A DNA stretch of 64,000 nucleotides from Nymphaea colorata (taxonomy: Eukaryota > Streptophyta > Magnoliopsida > Nymphaeales > Nymphaeaceae). The DNA is taken from NCBI RefSeq assembly GCF_008831285.2, contig NC_045138.2, positions 16,401,934 to 16,465,933 on the forward strand, read 5' to 3'. The notes beneath the pieces are model-generated. The model did not search any database. It had not been told where the DNA came from and was given only the letters and a program-made list of their open reading frames with translations. This document shows, in pieces, positions 38,036 to 50,866 of the stretch; position 1 is the stretch's first letter, and each line of letters begins with the position of its first letter. The position numbers and the translations under genes are program-made.

Positions 38036-38205
38036 ATTTTACTTGGGAAAACCTTTCAGGGCCCAGGCCGAAAGACCTTGCTTGGGGTGTAAAACTCTTA
38101 ACGGCTACTCTTTTTTTCGTATTTTACTTCAAAAAACCGCCTCAGGTTGAAAGATTTTGTCGCTTGCTTTGGGTGTAAAACTCTAACGGCTATTCCTGGC
38201 TCTCT
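38036..38205. repeat. Diverged tandem duplication, period about 85 bp
   Basis: Two copies carry GTGTAAAACTCTTAACGGCTA and GTGTAAAACTCTAACGGCTA, preceded by related GGCCGAAAGACCTTG / GGTTGAAAGATTTTG sequence. Confidence 0.6.
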
Positions 38206-38541
38206 CACATCCATTCCTCGTTCTCTTGGTCTCGGCCTATGTCCGCTTTCGCAAGGAGCAGGTGGCACTAGTCACAGTTGACACATATAAGTATCAGCCC
38301 ACATTGCTCTATTTTTTATAAATTTAAAAACTAATTTTTGAAAGTAAGCCTTTACATCATAGTGAGCAGATATGGTATTATATGGGCCGTCACGCTATGC
38401 AGTGGTGACTTTTCTCTAAAAGTGGTTTGGTTGTCCTTCTTTGGTTTGTCGCTCCGGTTCTCACAATCAAGGTGGGGGAGCCCATGTGGAAAGTTGTAAG
38501 TAATCAATTCACCCGACCCAATTGAAGTGCAGCATAGGCTA

Positions 38542-38545
<4 letters not shown>

Positions 38546-38588
<43 letters not shown>
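38546..38588. repeat. Poly(T) tract of 43 bases
   Basis: Uninterrupted T run on the plus strand. It may be the poly(A) tail of a minus-strand retroposed sequence or a simple repeat; the neighbouring sequence does not decide it. Confidence 0.9.
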
Positions 38589-38593
<5 letters not shown>

Positions 38594-39810
38594 CATCCAA
38601 TGGCTAGGGTAAGATTGATAGACGGTTAGTCTCTGTTTCAAACTTCTAACTCCTATTACACTAAAATAGCCGTGGTTCCTAGGAGAAAGGGAGAAACTTT
38701 GGCCTTCACTCACTCCGCGACTTTATTGTCTCTCACCCACCCAAAATATTTGCAATACCTGCATCATTGCTGATTTTACTTGATGGCTTGATGAGTTCAT
38801 ATTTATGTATTTTTTCTATGGATTGAAGTTTTTTGTTGTTTTGGTTCGTGTTGTTCGTGTTGATGGGTCGGGGCTTTGTGCTCATTTCTTGGTTGTTTCA
38901 TGCTTTGTTTCAAAAAGATTTCCCTCTCCTTCTTCTTTCCATGTTTCGATAGTGACTTTTGATTAAGATTGAAGGATTTCCTCTTCAACCGTACCGGTTT
39001 TTTTATTAATGGCTATAGTTTGATTATTTCAGGGTTATGGAAATAGCTTCTCATGCTATCAAACAAGAAAACATGACTGTTGAAATCTTTATCCAATTCT
39101 ATTACACACTCAACAACAATAGACTGGGTAGCAAATCAAATTTCTAATTCTATTTGTCGTTATGAATCTACCATAAAGATGAAGCTAAATTCACATAACA
39201 CGAGATTTGGTCAAATTCACGAAGCACTCTCGCAATGTTTTCTTTTTCTCAAACAACCCCTAAAGATTTGGTCATTAATATATTAGTTCAGCCGATACAC
39301 ATTAGCTCATGTTGACCCATACTGAGCTTTTCTTTATATTTTTTATTAAAACATATTTGATAAATATTTTCAATTATTTAATAGAACAAAAATTACTCCA
39401 ATGTTTTAAAATCTGTATCAGCGGACAGCCGATACCATGAGCATTCAGACGGCGATTTCTCGAGTAAAGGCAGCTGTTTCTCGGTGTATCGCTATCAAAG
39501 CTTTGTCCTACTTGTCTTCTTACCGAAAATATCTATTTAAGCCTTGCCATTTAGTTGTATTTTCCAAAATGGGTTAGCAACCTTTTATCTTTCCGGTTGC
39601 AGGCTTTACTTTTTGCTGATTACTGCCATAGTGGAGGCCAAGTTTTTCAGCCTTGCCTTCCCAAAAGCTTCAACCGTATGACCTGTCGCTTGGAATTCTG
39701 GTCAAAAGGAAGACCATCAAACGGAAAAATATTTTCTGAAGAGACCGTGAAGTGTGAATGCCAAAAGGCAGGAAAAGTAGCTTCACAGTTCACACTTGCG
39801 CGCGCCAACC

Positions 39811-39925
39811 CCAAGTTGACGTTTTCTTGGAAAAGAAACGTTAAAATCGTACACGCCGGCAATATGAACCCGAAGTTGACGTTTTCTTGGAAAAGAAACG
39901 TTAAAATCGTACACGCCAGCAATAT
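39811..39925. repeat. 60-bp tandem duplication
   Basis: AAGTTGACGTTTTCTTGG starts at 39813 and again at 39873, each followed by the same approximately 35 bases with one substitution. The near identity indicates a recent duplication. Confidence 0.9.
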
Positions 39926-40884
39926 CTCATGGTGACGTCCCGTGTAAGAGCATCAAACAAGTCACGGGACGAGTCAAAACCACGTTCAAGTTGAGTCCGT
40001 GATATGTTTTGAATTTCATTGGGAGATTTTTCAAGTGATCCAACAACTTGAAAACTTGTAAAAACTTAGTCGGTATTGGCTCTCCTGGGTTTGTTATTCA
40101 CCTGGATATTGACTTGTAAAAACTCAGTTTTACTGTATTTTTAACCATTCGACAGCATGCACATACCTCGATTGATTTGAATTCCTTTATATATCAAATC
40201 AGGTTTAATTATCTAATGACTGTAAGTCCTGGACGACTTATCCGGCGGCCCCGATCAAACACACCGCTTTCAAACAAGATAAGCCTCCAGCACGGTACCC
40301 ACTCCCATTCGTGACCTACCTTTCGATCTGGCTCCCACATTTCACCCATGCTCTGTCAAATCAGACTTTCAACCATAACCATCGGCATCGAAGCTTAGTT
40401 GGATCATGGAATTTTGAATTTTATTTTTTATTTAAAACAGTTGGATAAGACGGACAGATCTGGATCCACTTCAAAGTCCAAATACACGAATCTTCTTTCT
40501 CTATACATACACAAATAAAGGCTGCCTGCAATCCGAGGGGAGACTTCTCATGCCATTCATTCACTTGGGCAGGACAAATATAACCTGCCCCGCAAACGAG
40601 AACCCGTATATGCAATTTTTTACTCTTTGAGACGAGACTTATGAATGATTGAGCAGCATGTGATCTCCTGTCCCTAAGATTCTTTTTCCCTTCACTCTAA
40701 AATGGGACAAGATGACGCGTCGAAAATTTATTGCGAGTGGTTCCGAAAGTCATAAAAGAAGTGCACAAGTCAAGCCCGCCAGGCCACAACTCCGCCACCG
40801 CCATTATCTGCAGCTCCCCACCCCAAACCTTCCTCCTCCACTTCCTTTTGCCCCAAAGTGCAGCTCGACCTCGCTCTTCTTGCA

Positions 40885-43800
40885 ATGGATTCAGTTTCCA
40901 CCTTCTTTGTCCTCCTCCTCCTTTCCCTTTTCGCCGGGAAATCCACCGGAAAACAATGTCAGGCCTGCGGCTCCACCGTGGTTCCTTACCCCATGAGCAC
41001 GGCGACGGACTGCGGCGACCCCAACTACTCAATCTTCTGCAACTCCTCATCCGGGCAGCTCTACTTCTCCAGCATAAATGGGTTTCGGTACCCGATCTCG
41101 AAAATCAACCCCGCATTCCAGAAGCTCGTGGTCAGGCCGCCGCCGGTCTCCTCGACTTCGTGCTACGCTACCGACTACGCGCAAGGTGGAATTAAGCTGA
41201 ACAGCAGCGGGCCGTTCAACCTGTCCGGCGATAACACGATCATGTACTTTAACTGCGCCCCTCGGTTGCTGACCACTCCCCTCGACTGCTCGAATACCAG
41301 CCTGTGCTGGAGCTATGTCCGGCAGGTTCCGGAGTTCCAGAGCTGCCGGAGCATGAACATCTGCTGCACATTCAGGGCCGGAGGGTCCGCGACGGCCTCC
41401 GGTGTACGGTTGTCGAACGCGAGCCAATGCACCGCGTACCAGAGCTTCGTCAGCCTCAGCCCGCCTTCGTCCGGGCAGCAGTGGCCGCAGTGGCCGCAGG
41501 GGGGGATGGAGTTACAGTGGAGTTTGCCCAGGGAGTTGCAGTGCAGGAACCAGAGCGACTGCGATGGTGCGATACCCAATTCCAATTGTTCGGCTGACCC
41601 TTTGGCGCCGGCGAGTGGGATCAGGAGGTGCTTCTGCAACTCAGGCTTCCGTTGGGACCCCATAACCGGAACCTGCATAAACTGTGAGTTCCCGATTCCT
41701 ACTTTGATCTCTGTTTGGTGGAACATGAATTCCCATGAGTCGAGAGCCGTAGGAATTTGTTTCGGATTTCTTCCTCATTGCTGGTACTGATTCATAGGAA
41801 AATTGCGTGTTTGGAAGACATCCATTTCTTAATCTCCCCGCTTTCCTTTGTCTTTTCATCTGAAAAAGGGCATGAGTTTCCAAGCAATCTTCCCCTTTTT
41901 GATCGAAAGTTTGTGAAAGAAATTTTATGTGAAAACAGGAAGGAAAATGCGGGAGCACTGGCACCGCATCCACTTTTCTTAATGCGACTCTACTGCTCTT
42001 CTTGGATCACGATATTTGGATCTGTAGTTCTTTTTTAAAAGTTAGGAGCATCAAAATTCCAAGGAAAAAAAAGTTAGGCAGCTGGATTTTTTAATATTTA
42101 TAAAATTCTCTGCATGTATTTAAGTAAAAACGCCTAACGAAACTAGCCTTTAGGTTTTTCGTATCATGAAAATTTCACATTTACAGATTTCTAAGAACAA
42201 TGTAAAAAATAATTTTGAGTAGAATAGCACAAAATTTTGCAGCTACGTTGTCTCAGATTCATGTTCAACATTCTTGGCATGCAACCTTCCATATGAAAAG
42301 TACTTCACCGGAAAACTACCTGAGAAAATCCTCTAGAAAGAGAAGAAAAATGAACACGAGGAAACAGGAATTTATTTACTCACACTATGAATACGATGGA
42401 CCAATTTCATGTATGTGATTTCTTTGTACAAAATGGGACACAGAATCCGGCGATATTTAGGTGCATCAGTTTTCTGTGGATCAGGCTATTTTTTCTTATT
42501 GAACAAATAAATAGAAACTGAGCTTAAGTTAGCAAACCTTACAAAATAAGAGAAATAGGAGAAGAGAATATCAGTTTGTCTTCTTGATCGGGAAATATGA
42601 TATGTACCTATTAGATGCCAGCCAATACTGACAACAGCACATGAGACCCAAAAGTTCTTAACTTTTTTAATCAAATTTGTAATTCATGGGGATCCGTAGT
42701 AGTCAAGTTTTAAAAGGTGAAGTCTCTGACATCTTTCAAGATCATTCATCTTCAAGATGGACGGCGTCGAAAGCACATTGGACCATTTTCTATCAAAGAC
42801 AGGTTGGACCCGATTTTCTCTCTTTCTCTCTCTCTCTCTCTGACACACAGAGAGAGAGAGAGAGAGAGAGAACCATAGAAAGTTTGTGAATTTTCTAATA
42901 CAACTCACAGTCTTACTGATTTTAGACACATGGTTACTTGGATTGAATAGCATAAGTGAAATATCTGCATAAGGGAGAACAACTATTTTGCAGTTCCAAC
43001 GTGGGTATCTTTCTATATCAGAAAATTCAATTTCTAGAATTGGATCCAGAAATTGGCACCTAAATGAGAATTTCTCCTTACTATCAAGGCATCTTTTTGC
43101 TTTGAATAGTTCAATCGCTTTTAAATTAAGAGTATCAACGGCTTCCTAAAGTCCAAATGACAAATAATAAAAATGACTTCTTCAGCGCTGATCTTTCTTA
43201 ATTTTTAAGTGCCTTTGGTTCATTATCTTATTTGTGCAACAGTGGGTTCCTTAAAATATTAGAGCAGAAGCCACAGTCGATTGTCTTCTCTTTTGTGCTT
43301 TGACAATTTAGGGTGATAAATTGATAATTAAGCTGTTTGGAATGTACAGGGGCATTCACATCCGCCCACTAAACTAGCACATGGCTTCTGCTGTTCATTG
43401 ACCAAAAACTATTGGTGTATTCTGTTCCCAACTCACCTAAAAACATGCCAAACGACAGACTGTTCATAGAAGTCTGAGGTGTGTGTGTGTAAAGAAGGTG
43501 ATGAGGATCCATCCAAAGGCCACAACTTGGTCTGCTTTTTAAGTAAAAACCTCTGGCTAGCCGTGACCATCATGCAGTATGACACAAATACTATAAAAGT
43601 GATAACTTGATCTAGGGTATCTTCACCTCAACACCATTCACAATCATTTTCTAGAGTTCTGGGTTTCGACTTGCTGTTCCTTGAAATGTAAAAGTGTCCT
43701 TTGAACTTTTAGATTCTGGTTTGTGAGTTTGAAATTTGAATAGGCTAATGGATATGGAAGAGTGAAAGTCACCAACTAGGTCTGTTCACTGCCATATGGC

Positions 43801-45649
43801 AGGCCATATTAAATATGGTTAGTTATATTCAATACTAACCCACTTGTCACTTTGATTATCGGGGTGCAAATCCAGGCCAGCCCGGCATTAATTGATGCAG
43901 AGTCTGATCTTGTTGTTAATGACAGAAGATCATACTTAATGGTGGAACAAATCAGAAAATAGTCAGCCATGTGAAGGTCTGGGAGACCATATGTTCAGGA
44001 ACTTAATTAAGATGTTTGTGGCCCCTTCACAGTAATCACATTGTAAGATGTTATAGGGATTGAATTTATGATGAGGCATAGACAACTGACCTGATCTGCC
44101 TTGGAAAAGAAGGCCAGGCGAATCCTATGGCTGAAAGTGGGCAGTAATAAATTAGGGGATACAAATTCTGAATAGAAGTTATTGGTCTAACATGGGTTTT
44201 GCCGACCTTGAACCTAGAGCTGAGTCCCTTTCTCTGCGATCCAACTGTAGATGTTAAATAATCATGTATATCAAATGCATGCAGTTTTTTCTTAAGTAAA
44301 ATAATAAAGCTTCTGAAAAATCCCTATATATTGAAGTGTATAGGATTTTAGTATACATATATTCATTTTTAGAGTTTGATTATTGTTTTGATCTGTTGTG
44401 CAGTAAAAGAAGAATGCTACAGGTCTGGAATATGCCGGATCAGACGCATTCGCCTCATTACAGGTCGGTTATATGGAACCAGAGAGCATCTTACGAACAC
44501 AGAGTTTGGTTTTGTTTTTTACAAATCAATCTTGAATGTTTTGTACTGAAAATTTGACTTCATGGTACAGGATTGACAGTCTCGGCCTTTATTCTGTTGA
44601 TCTCAACAATGACTGCCCTCTTGTTATACAAGAGACACCTGAAAGTCAGGGAGGCTAAGGAGAGCTTGGCGAGAAAGAGGCAAGAATTGCTATCCAACAG
44701 CACGGATGGAAGGTGTGCCAAGCTCTTTAGTGGCAAGGAGATCAAGAAAGCCACAAACTCATGTTCTGAGGAAAATTTCGTTGGGGCGGGTGGCTTTGGT
44801 GAAGTTTACAAGGGTACCCTTGAGGATGGGACTGTGATTGCCGTCAAAACAGCAAAAATTGGCAACATCAAGAGCACTGAGCAAGTACTCAATGAAGTTC
44901 GAATCCTATCACAGGTCAATCATCGGCACCTTCTCCGGCTTATCGGCTGCTGCGTTGAGCTCGAGCAGCCAATGATGGTTTATGAGTTTGCCTCCAACGG
45001 CAACCTCTATGATCATCTTCATGATGGCAAGTACGACTTCCTTAATTGGAAGCAAAGGCTAACTATTGCCCACCAGACTGCAGAGGCACTTGCTTATCTT
45101 CATTTCTCTGCCTACCCACCCATCTATCATAGGGATATCAAATCAAGCAACATTCTTCTTGATGAGAAGCTCAATGCAAAGGTCTCCGATTTCGGGATTT
45201 CACGGCTTGTTGATACGGAACTTTCACATATATCCACATGTGCACAGGGCACACTAGGATACATGGACCCAGAGTATTACAGGAACTTCCAACTAACTGA
45301 TAAAAGTGATGTTTACAGCTTTGGAGTACTTCTGCTTGAGCTCTTAACTTCCGAAAAGGTTGTTGACTTTGACAGAGGATTGGAAGAAGCCAACTTGGTT
45401 GTGTATGTGCAGAAAAGAGCAAATGAAGGGAAATTGATGGAGATGGTGGATAAGGAGTTGAAGGCAGGAGCATCGGATCAGATCTTAGAGACAATGCAGA
45501 ATTTTGGGTTTTTGGCAATGGGCTGCTTGGAGGACAGGAGACAAGATCGCCCGACCATGAAAGAAGTAACAGAGGAGTTAGGCTATATCGTCGGTCTTTA
45601 CGATGTAGTTAATGCTGCTGCCGCAGTACAAGAGAATGACTCCTTTTAA
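40885..45649 (+). CDS. WAKL20-type receptor kinase-like gene 6, complete, plus strand
   Basis: Exons 40885-41683, 44404-44463 (60-nt micro-exon, KEECYRSGICRIRRIRLIT) and 44571-45649 give 1938 nt, 645 aa. Introns are 2720 and 107 bp. Signal peptide about 1-22; GUB_WAK-type domain from CQACGSTVVPYPMSTATDCG; WAK-associated block ending CFCNSGFRWDPITGTC; transmembrane helix LTVSAFILLISTMTALLLY (288-306); kinase with GAGGFGEVYKG, K379, HRD D475, DFG D493 and GTLGYMDPEYY. Exon 1 is clearly richer in G+C than its flanks. The start is the ATG at 40885; the frame is open further upstream without an ATG. It is diverged from the minus-strand array: it shares IGNIKSTEQVLNEVR with gene 1 and has LLRLIGCC where the others have LVRLLGCC. 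It is therefore a separate old lineage of the family, at the plasma membrane by analogy; ligand unknown. Confidence 0.93.
42817..42871. repeat. Facing (CT)n and (AG)n microsatellites, potential hairpin
   Basis: About 24 bases of CT repeat, a GACACAC spacer, then about 23 bases of AG repeat. The two arms are complementary and could fold into a hairpin. It lies in intron 1 of gene 6. Confidence 0.9.
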
Positions 45650-48600
45650 GCTCCTCTAGCTTACAAAGACTGATAAACAGAACAAGTGATCGAATTAGGG
45701 AGGCATCTTTTCACCAAGTTCTTTAGTCTGGCGAAAAATTTTGGAAGTTTGTCCCTTTATGTTTTGCCTTTTTTTTTTCTCTTTTTTACATTTCAGCTGT
45801 GGTTACGTGTATATGATCAATTTTTTATAAGGGCAGCTTGTACAGATTGAGATGCTGTAATGAAAGGGATTATGAAAATGTCTTGGGCAATCTCCAACCT
45901 TTACATCAAAATGAAGCTCAAAAGAACATATGTTACTGCTTCACAAGAATGTTTAGCAAATGCAGAACAAAACTTACTTTTCCTTTATGCTTTTTCTAAA
46001 CCTTTTGGCTCAGGATTGCAAGTACGTGCACGGTCTTTGCTGGTTTCAAGCAACATGTACGTTTGATTGTTGAAAAATTGATTTAAAACATTCTGTTAGC
46101 AGTGAGTCAAAGTTCCATGGGCAGATTCTATTCAAATTGAAAGAAGAAAGTATCCAAATGCCTAACTCTTGTGTTGATTTGATACAAATAATAGTTTTCT
46201 ACCAGTATTGAGTTTTCTGAAGTTTAACAAAATGAGAATCCAATCAGAACGAGTTTCTGGCCCTTTTTTTGTTTTGTCATTAAAGTTATTAAATTCTTGT
46301 AAAGTTTGTGATATTTGTCAGGTTTGAAGCATGAATGATGAACCTTATTTCATTGTCAAAAAGAAAAACCATCGCATTTCAGAATCTCAGTTCTTGCATT
46401 TGAAATCCTTGGTACAAATCGATGCAAGCAGCTTGTCCAAATTAAACTATCTACAAGCACCTAAAACAGATCTTAAAGCAGTAAACTAGAGCACCAACTA
46501 TAGAATGGTTACCCTCTGTAAGTTCATTCCCAGTCTTAACAATAACAACGTGAAAAAGCAGATCACCTATTAATCTGCTTGCCAAATAATGTTACAAGCT
46601 TATCAACGACTGGATCTGCAGCTTAGCAATTCTTGACATAAAAACAACACTTCCGATCAGTAAATCCTAGTTGTCACATTTTAGACTGCAACATTTGATA
46701 GATTTCAGGTTTATGTGCATGAAATTGCAAGGAACTATATTCTGACCTGTGAGTGAAAGGGAAAGTAGCGAAGGGGAAAATAGAAGAATATTTTGGCATT
46801 TTCCACAAAGAATCTACACCTCCACTCAATATGCAACGGAAATGCACTTGATTCGTTTCTGTAAGTAAAGCTATTCCACTCATAGAATGATAGAAACATC
46901 TGCAGGCAACAAATGGAGGTTAGGGATGCGAATTCCCTTTCATAAAGATTCAGTTTGAATATTTTAAGCACCACTGTCCAATCCAAGATGCAAACTTGAT
47001 GGAGGCAGAAATTAGTTCAATCAATGGCTATCCAGCATATGCGCACTTGAGATTGGAGTACCAGTAATGACTAAAACATTTTAACACGCAGACATCTCTA
47101 ATACCATCGTCATATGAATCCGCAGGCACAATTCGTGACATTGGTATTTCACCAACTACAGCTTTAATGCAATTAAAAAGAAAAAAGGAGGAACCGCTGT
47201 CGACCTTCCAAATGAAGGTCAACTGAATGGCAAGTTTCGTTTCAAGGCATGGCAAATAATGATGTCGTATATATTGACAACAGTGCCTGATCTCCCAAAA
47301 CTTCTGTTGTTCTTCAACCTGATATTTTTCATGGTGTTATCCGCCTGAAGCATGGTAATCAGGACTAACTCGCGCATGGTCTTAACTCGTGGAGAACTTC
47401 TGATAGAACGTTGTTATGTATTCTTAGATTAGAAGGTATGTTTCGATATTTATATAGCGGTATTTTAAAAAATATCGTGATATTAACCAAACAAAATGAA
47501 GAAAACGAAAAAAGCGTGAAAACATCGCGATACTTTTAAAACGTTAAAATCAATTCATTGCGATTTTTTCATGATTTTTTTCTTTTATTTTTTATTTCAT
47601 TTTCTGTTTTATTTTTTTCAACTTCTGTATCATTGTTTGATTTCTTCTTGTTTTAGATATTTAATTTGTTCTGCTAAATGCAATACAATATCTATTAGTT
47701 TTTCATTTCTTGTACCTTTACCTAAAGTTTTGATTTTGCAAACTCCAAGATTTTTCCTAAAAAACAATCTTAACAAAAAATACTCTAGAAAAACCTCTCC
47801 AATAAAGACCCCGAGTACGATGTTTGTGGCTAATACATTCTGAAAAGCATCAGAGTTTTGTTGTTCGAAACACTGAGTGAATATGCCAAGATTTCAAGTG
47901 TACAACACTTTTCTCCCCTTTACTGACCTTTCTTTTTCAATCAGTAAAAACTCCTTTTCTGTGGCGTGTTGGTTCTAAGACTATATTTCATATATATGGT
48001 GCTTTCGGGATAAATGTTTTAAGAATATGTGTTTTTGAGAACAATGTTTTTCTGATCAAGCACCCTCTTATTAAGCGCAAAACTCATTAACCATTTAGCT
48101 TGAGCTTCTCATCGCCTTGCCCTTGCAAGTTGCAAGGCTAATTGGCAGTTCGGAATTCTTGCCGGGCTAAGATCCAGTGTTGTGAATCGGTGGATTTGGA
48201 TCTGGTAGGTGGCAAATAGATTCCGGACCCTAAACAGATACAAAGGCTTCAAGTTTTTAGTTATTACTTTATAACTATGTTGTAGTTTTTCTTCTTATTA
48301 TGATTAATTTATTAATCAAATTCCAGTTTGGTATATGAGATAGAGTTGTTACTGAATTTGACGGGCATGAGATGTCAGCATTTGCATATGGTTTCCTTCT
48401 TTTGAGTTCGAACTCATATCCAACTCCTGAGTACAAGCATATCTAATTAGTCGGATATGAAAAATCCTAATTCAATCCATTGGCATTCAAAACATTCTTG
48501 TGATATTTTATTAAAACAGAACGCCAAACCAATAAACAATTAATATTGTGCACAAAGGGGAGAGAATTAAGGGCCTTTGTTTGTTTTCAGTGGGAGGAAG

Positions 48601-49545
48601 AATCTTCCGTGTACACACTACATACAGGTGGAATCAAAGTGGGGAGGAGAGATTTTGATTAGACGTTCATCTATCGCCTGAATACGTTTGGTAAGATTTG
48701 GATGTAATAGTCATAATATCTTACTGATCAGGTACCTGCTACTCAGTAATTGAATTTACATCAGATCTAATAAGTAAATCATATACCAACTTCCAATATC
48801 ATTGCCAATCTGCTTATCGAATTTGTCTGGATTGGTGTTGAGTCTCGGACTATATGTGAATCATTCACGCTTCAATTTAGCCATTTTTTTGTCAAACTTG
48901 GCTTCGTGTCTTTAGACCAATCTGAGTTTCCATTCTATTCCATCTCTTATCTCTCCCGAATCCTGAATCACAGCGTTTTTGCAGGTGAATACATCATCAA
49001 AATTACTCAAAATATGCTTTTTCTGGTTCTTCTTTGTAAGAAAACCGCACCAAAGCTGAGAGATTTCATGGCCCCCTCATAAGCATAAAAACCCAAGGTT
49101 AGCAGTCTCGTCACAAGATTATGCAGCGGTTTTTTAAATCAATAAAATATATTTACTTTTCCATTCATACTTATGTTTCTTTTAAGGAAAAAACAAAGTA
49201 GGCGAAGATCTCGCGTTCCAGCTTACGCTCAAGTTGGCAGGATTGCATGCTCCCTTGATTTCTTTAATGAGTAATGCGACAAATCTGGAGGTTCTGGAAA
49301 ACCCATTCTTGATTCATAATTAATTGCAATTGCAAAAGGACAATCATGCTAATCAAGCATCATTGAATTAGAGAATATTTTATTAAAAATAATTATAATA
49401 ATAATAAGAACTTTATATATTGTTCAAATGATAAAGAAATGAATGTATGCACTCCCAATTGATGCATTGGCAGGACTTTCTTGACAAATTCCAGACATGG
49501 TATGCTTCTGAAAAACAAAAAAGCCAACCATAGGATATTCTCTCC
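45650..49545. other. Region downstream of kinase gene 6
   Basis: 45650 to about 46070 is probably the 3' UTR of gene 6. The rest is AT-rich and no gene was recognised; short open frames on both strands show no family motif. Confidence 0.5.
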
Positions 49546-49945
49546 CTCTCTCTTTCTCTGATGTCTGTTTAGATATCTCAATAAGAAGTTTTACTTCATT
49601 CTATTCATGTATATCATTATCATTCATAGATATTTTCCGCAGAAATTCAAGACTATTCAAATGTTCAGACGACTCTTTCCCTCTCTGATGTTTGTATGGA
49701 TATCTCATAAAGAAGTTTCATTTCATTCTATTCATGCTGATCATTATCATTCATAGATATTTTCTGCAGAAAGTTTAAACTATTCAAATGTTCTGGCGAC
49801 ACTCTCTCTCTCTATATATATATATGATGTTTGTAACTTTGAGATCTCATAAAGAAGTTTCACTTCATTCTATTCATGTATATCATTATCATTCAAATAT
49901 ACTTTCTGCAGAAAGTTAAGGCTATTCAAATGTTTAGACGATTTC
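49546..49945. repeat. Minisatellite-like tandem repeat, three units of about 128-138 bp
   Basis: Units start near GATGTCTGTT (49560), GATGTTTGTA (49688) and GATGTTTGTA (49826). Each continues with a CTCA(A/T)(A/T)AAGAAGTTT block, TTCATTCTATTCATG, ATCATTATCATTCA, CTGCAGAAA and CTATTCAAATGTT. Between units are CTCTCT tracts. Confidence 0.85.
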
Positions 49946-50866
49946 TTCCTGATAAGTTTCCGGGTACAGGAATTTAGTGCTCGTAAATGAAAACTTTCTT
50001 CGTATGGCAACATCCGTAAGATCTTGATGAGTTCTGTTCGGCTCTATCCATCTCAGAATCTTAAGCACAACCGATTTATTTCAAGGGAGCAAAGAGATTC
50101 TTGAGTCTTAATCCTAGTTACTCTGTTTGCCTGCTTAAACGAGCACATTGAAGCTCTTTCAGGACCAAAAACCAAATTTAGCAAAATTCCAGACTGGCAG
50201 CCTGCCGACGCATTCAGGCTTGTTTTTCTGAAACCAATCATGCATTTTTCCGGCACCAAACCATGAATTTTGAAGGCAAATTACGGTGCTTTCATTGTTA
50301 TAAACTCCTAGGAATTGGTAAAGAACCAGAAGCTCTGCAACAAAGATGAAGCAGAATCATGTGTCAGTCTATCTTCCTATGTGCACACCCTCAACCCTGA
50401 TTGTTTCTTGCCATCAGAAGAGAAAAAACAAGTCTTCTGGAACAACACCAAATTAAAACAGAGAATTCTTTGTCAACTACGTGCAGAACATTGAAGATCA
50501 TCAAAGCAAAAGAAATGGAAAGAAAGTAAAACGAATGGCTGAGCTTTAAATTCTGCCAAGGAGTTTCAACGCTGTTACACCAGATGCTATAATTCTCCAG
50601 AGTAAGATCTTCAAACTCTAGAGTTTAAAATGAGAAAGACACCAAATAAAAAGAGGAACTTCTTCCTTCTCTATGTACCACATGACTATGACCACAAGAC
50701 AGAGAACAGAACAGGAACTTTTTCCTGTTTATACAACGCAAATTGGTATGTACAAATTACAACTTCTGCACTTGAGCCGCAGGGCACCCCTTTGAGCAGC
50801 CCAAACTTATTTATCACCTTCTCCATTACTGAACAACTATCGTAGCCCAGCCCATATGCTCTTAAC

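Larger units (their letters stand above)
31986..40884. other. Gene-poor region between kinase genes 5 and 6
   Basis: About 8.9 kb without a convincing gene. It holds a possible copia LTR remnant (32.2 kb), an inverted-repeat element (34.15-34.92 kb), the second copy of a duplicated segment (36.48-36.90 kb), decayed coding-like sequence (37.13-37.93 kb), tandem duplications (38.04-38.21 and 39.81-39.93 kb) and a 43-base T tract (38.55 kb). Confidence 0.6.

Noticed and set aside
47028-47255. Minus-strand frame with a peptide like GEIPMSRIVPADSYDDG that looks exon-like
   Set aside because: No flanking exon or family could be identified and the neighbouring frames are broken; not enough to call a gene.
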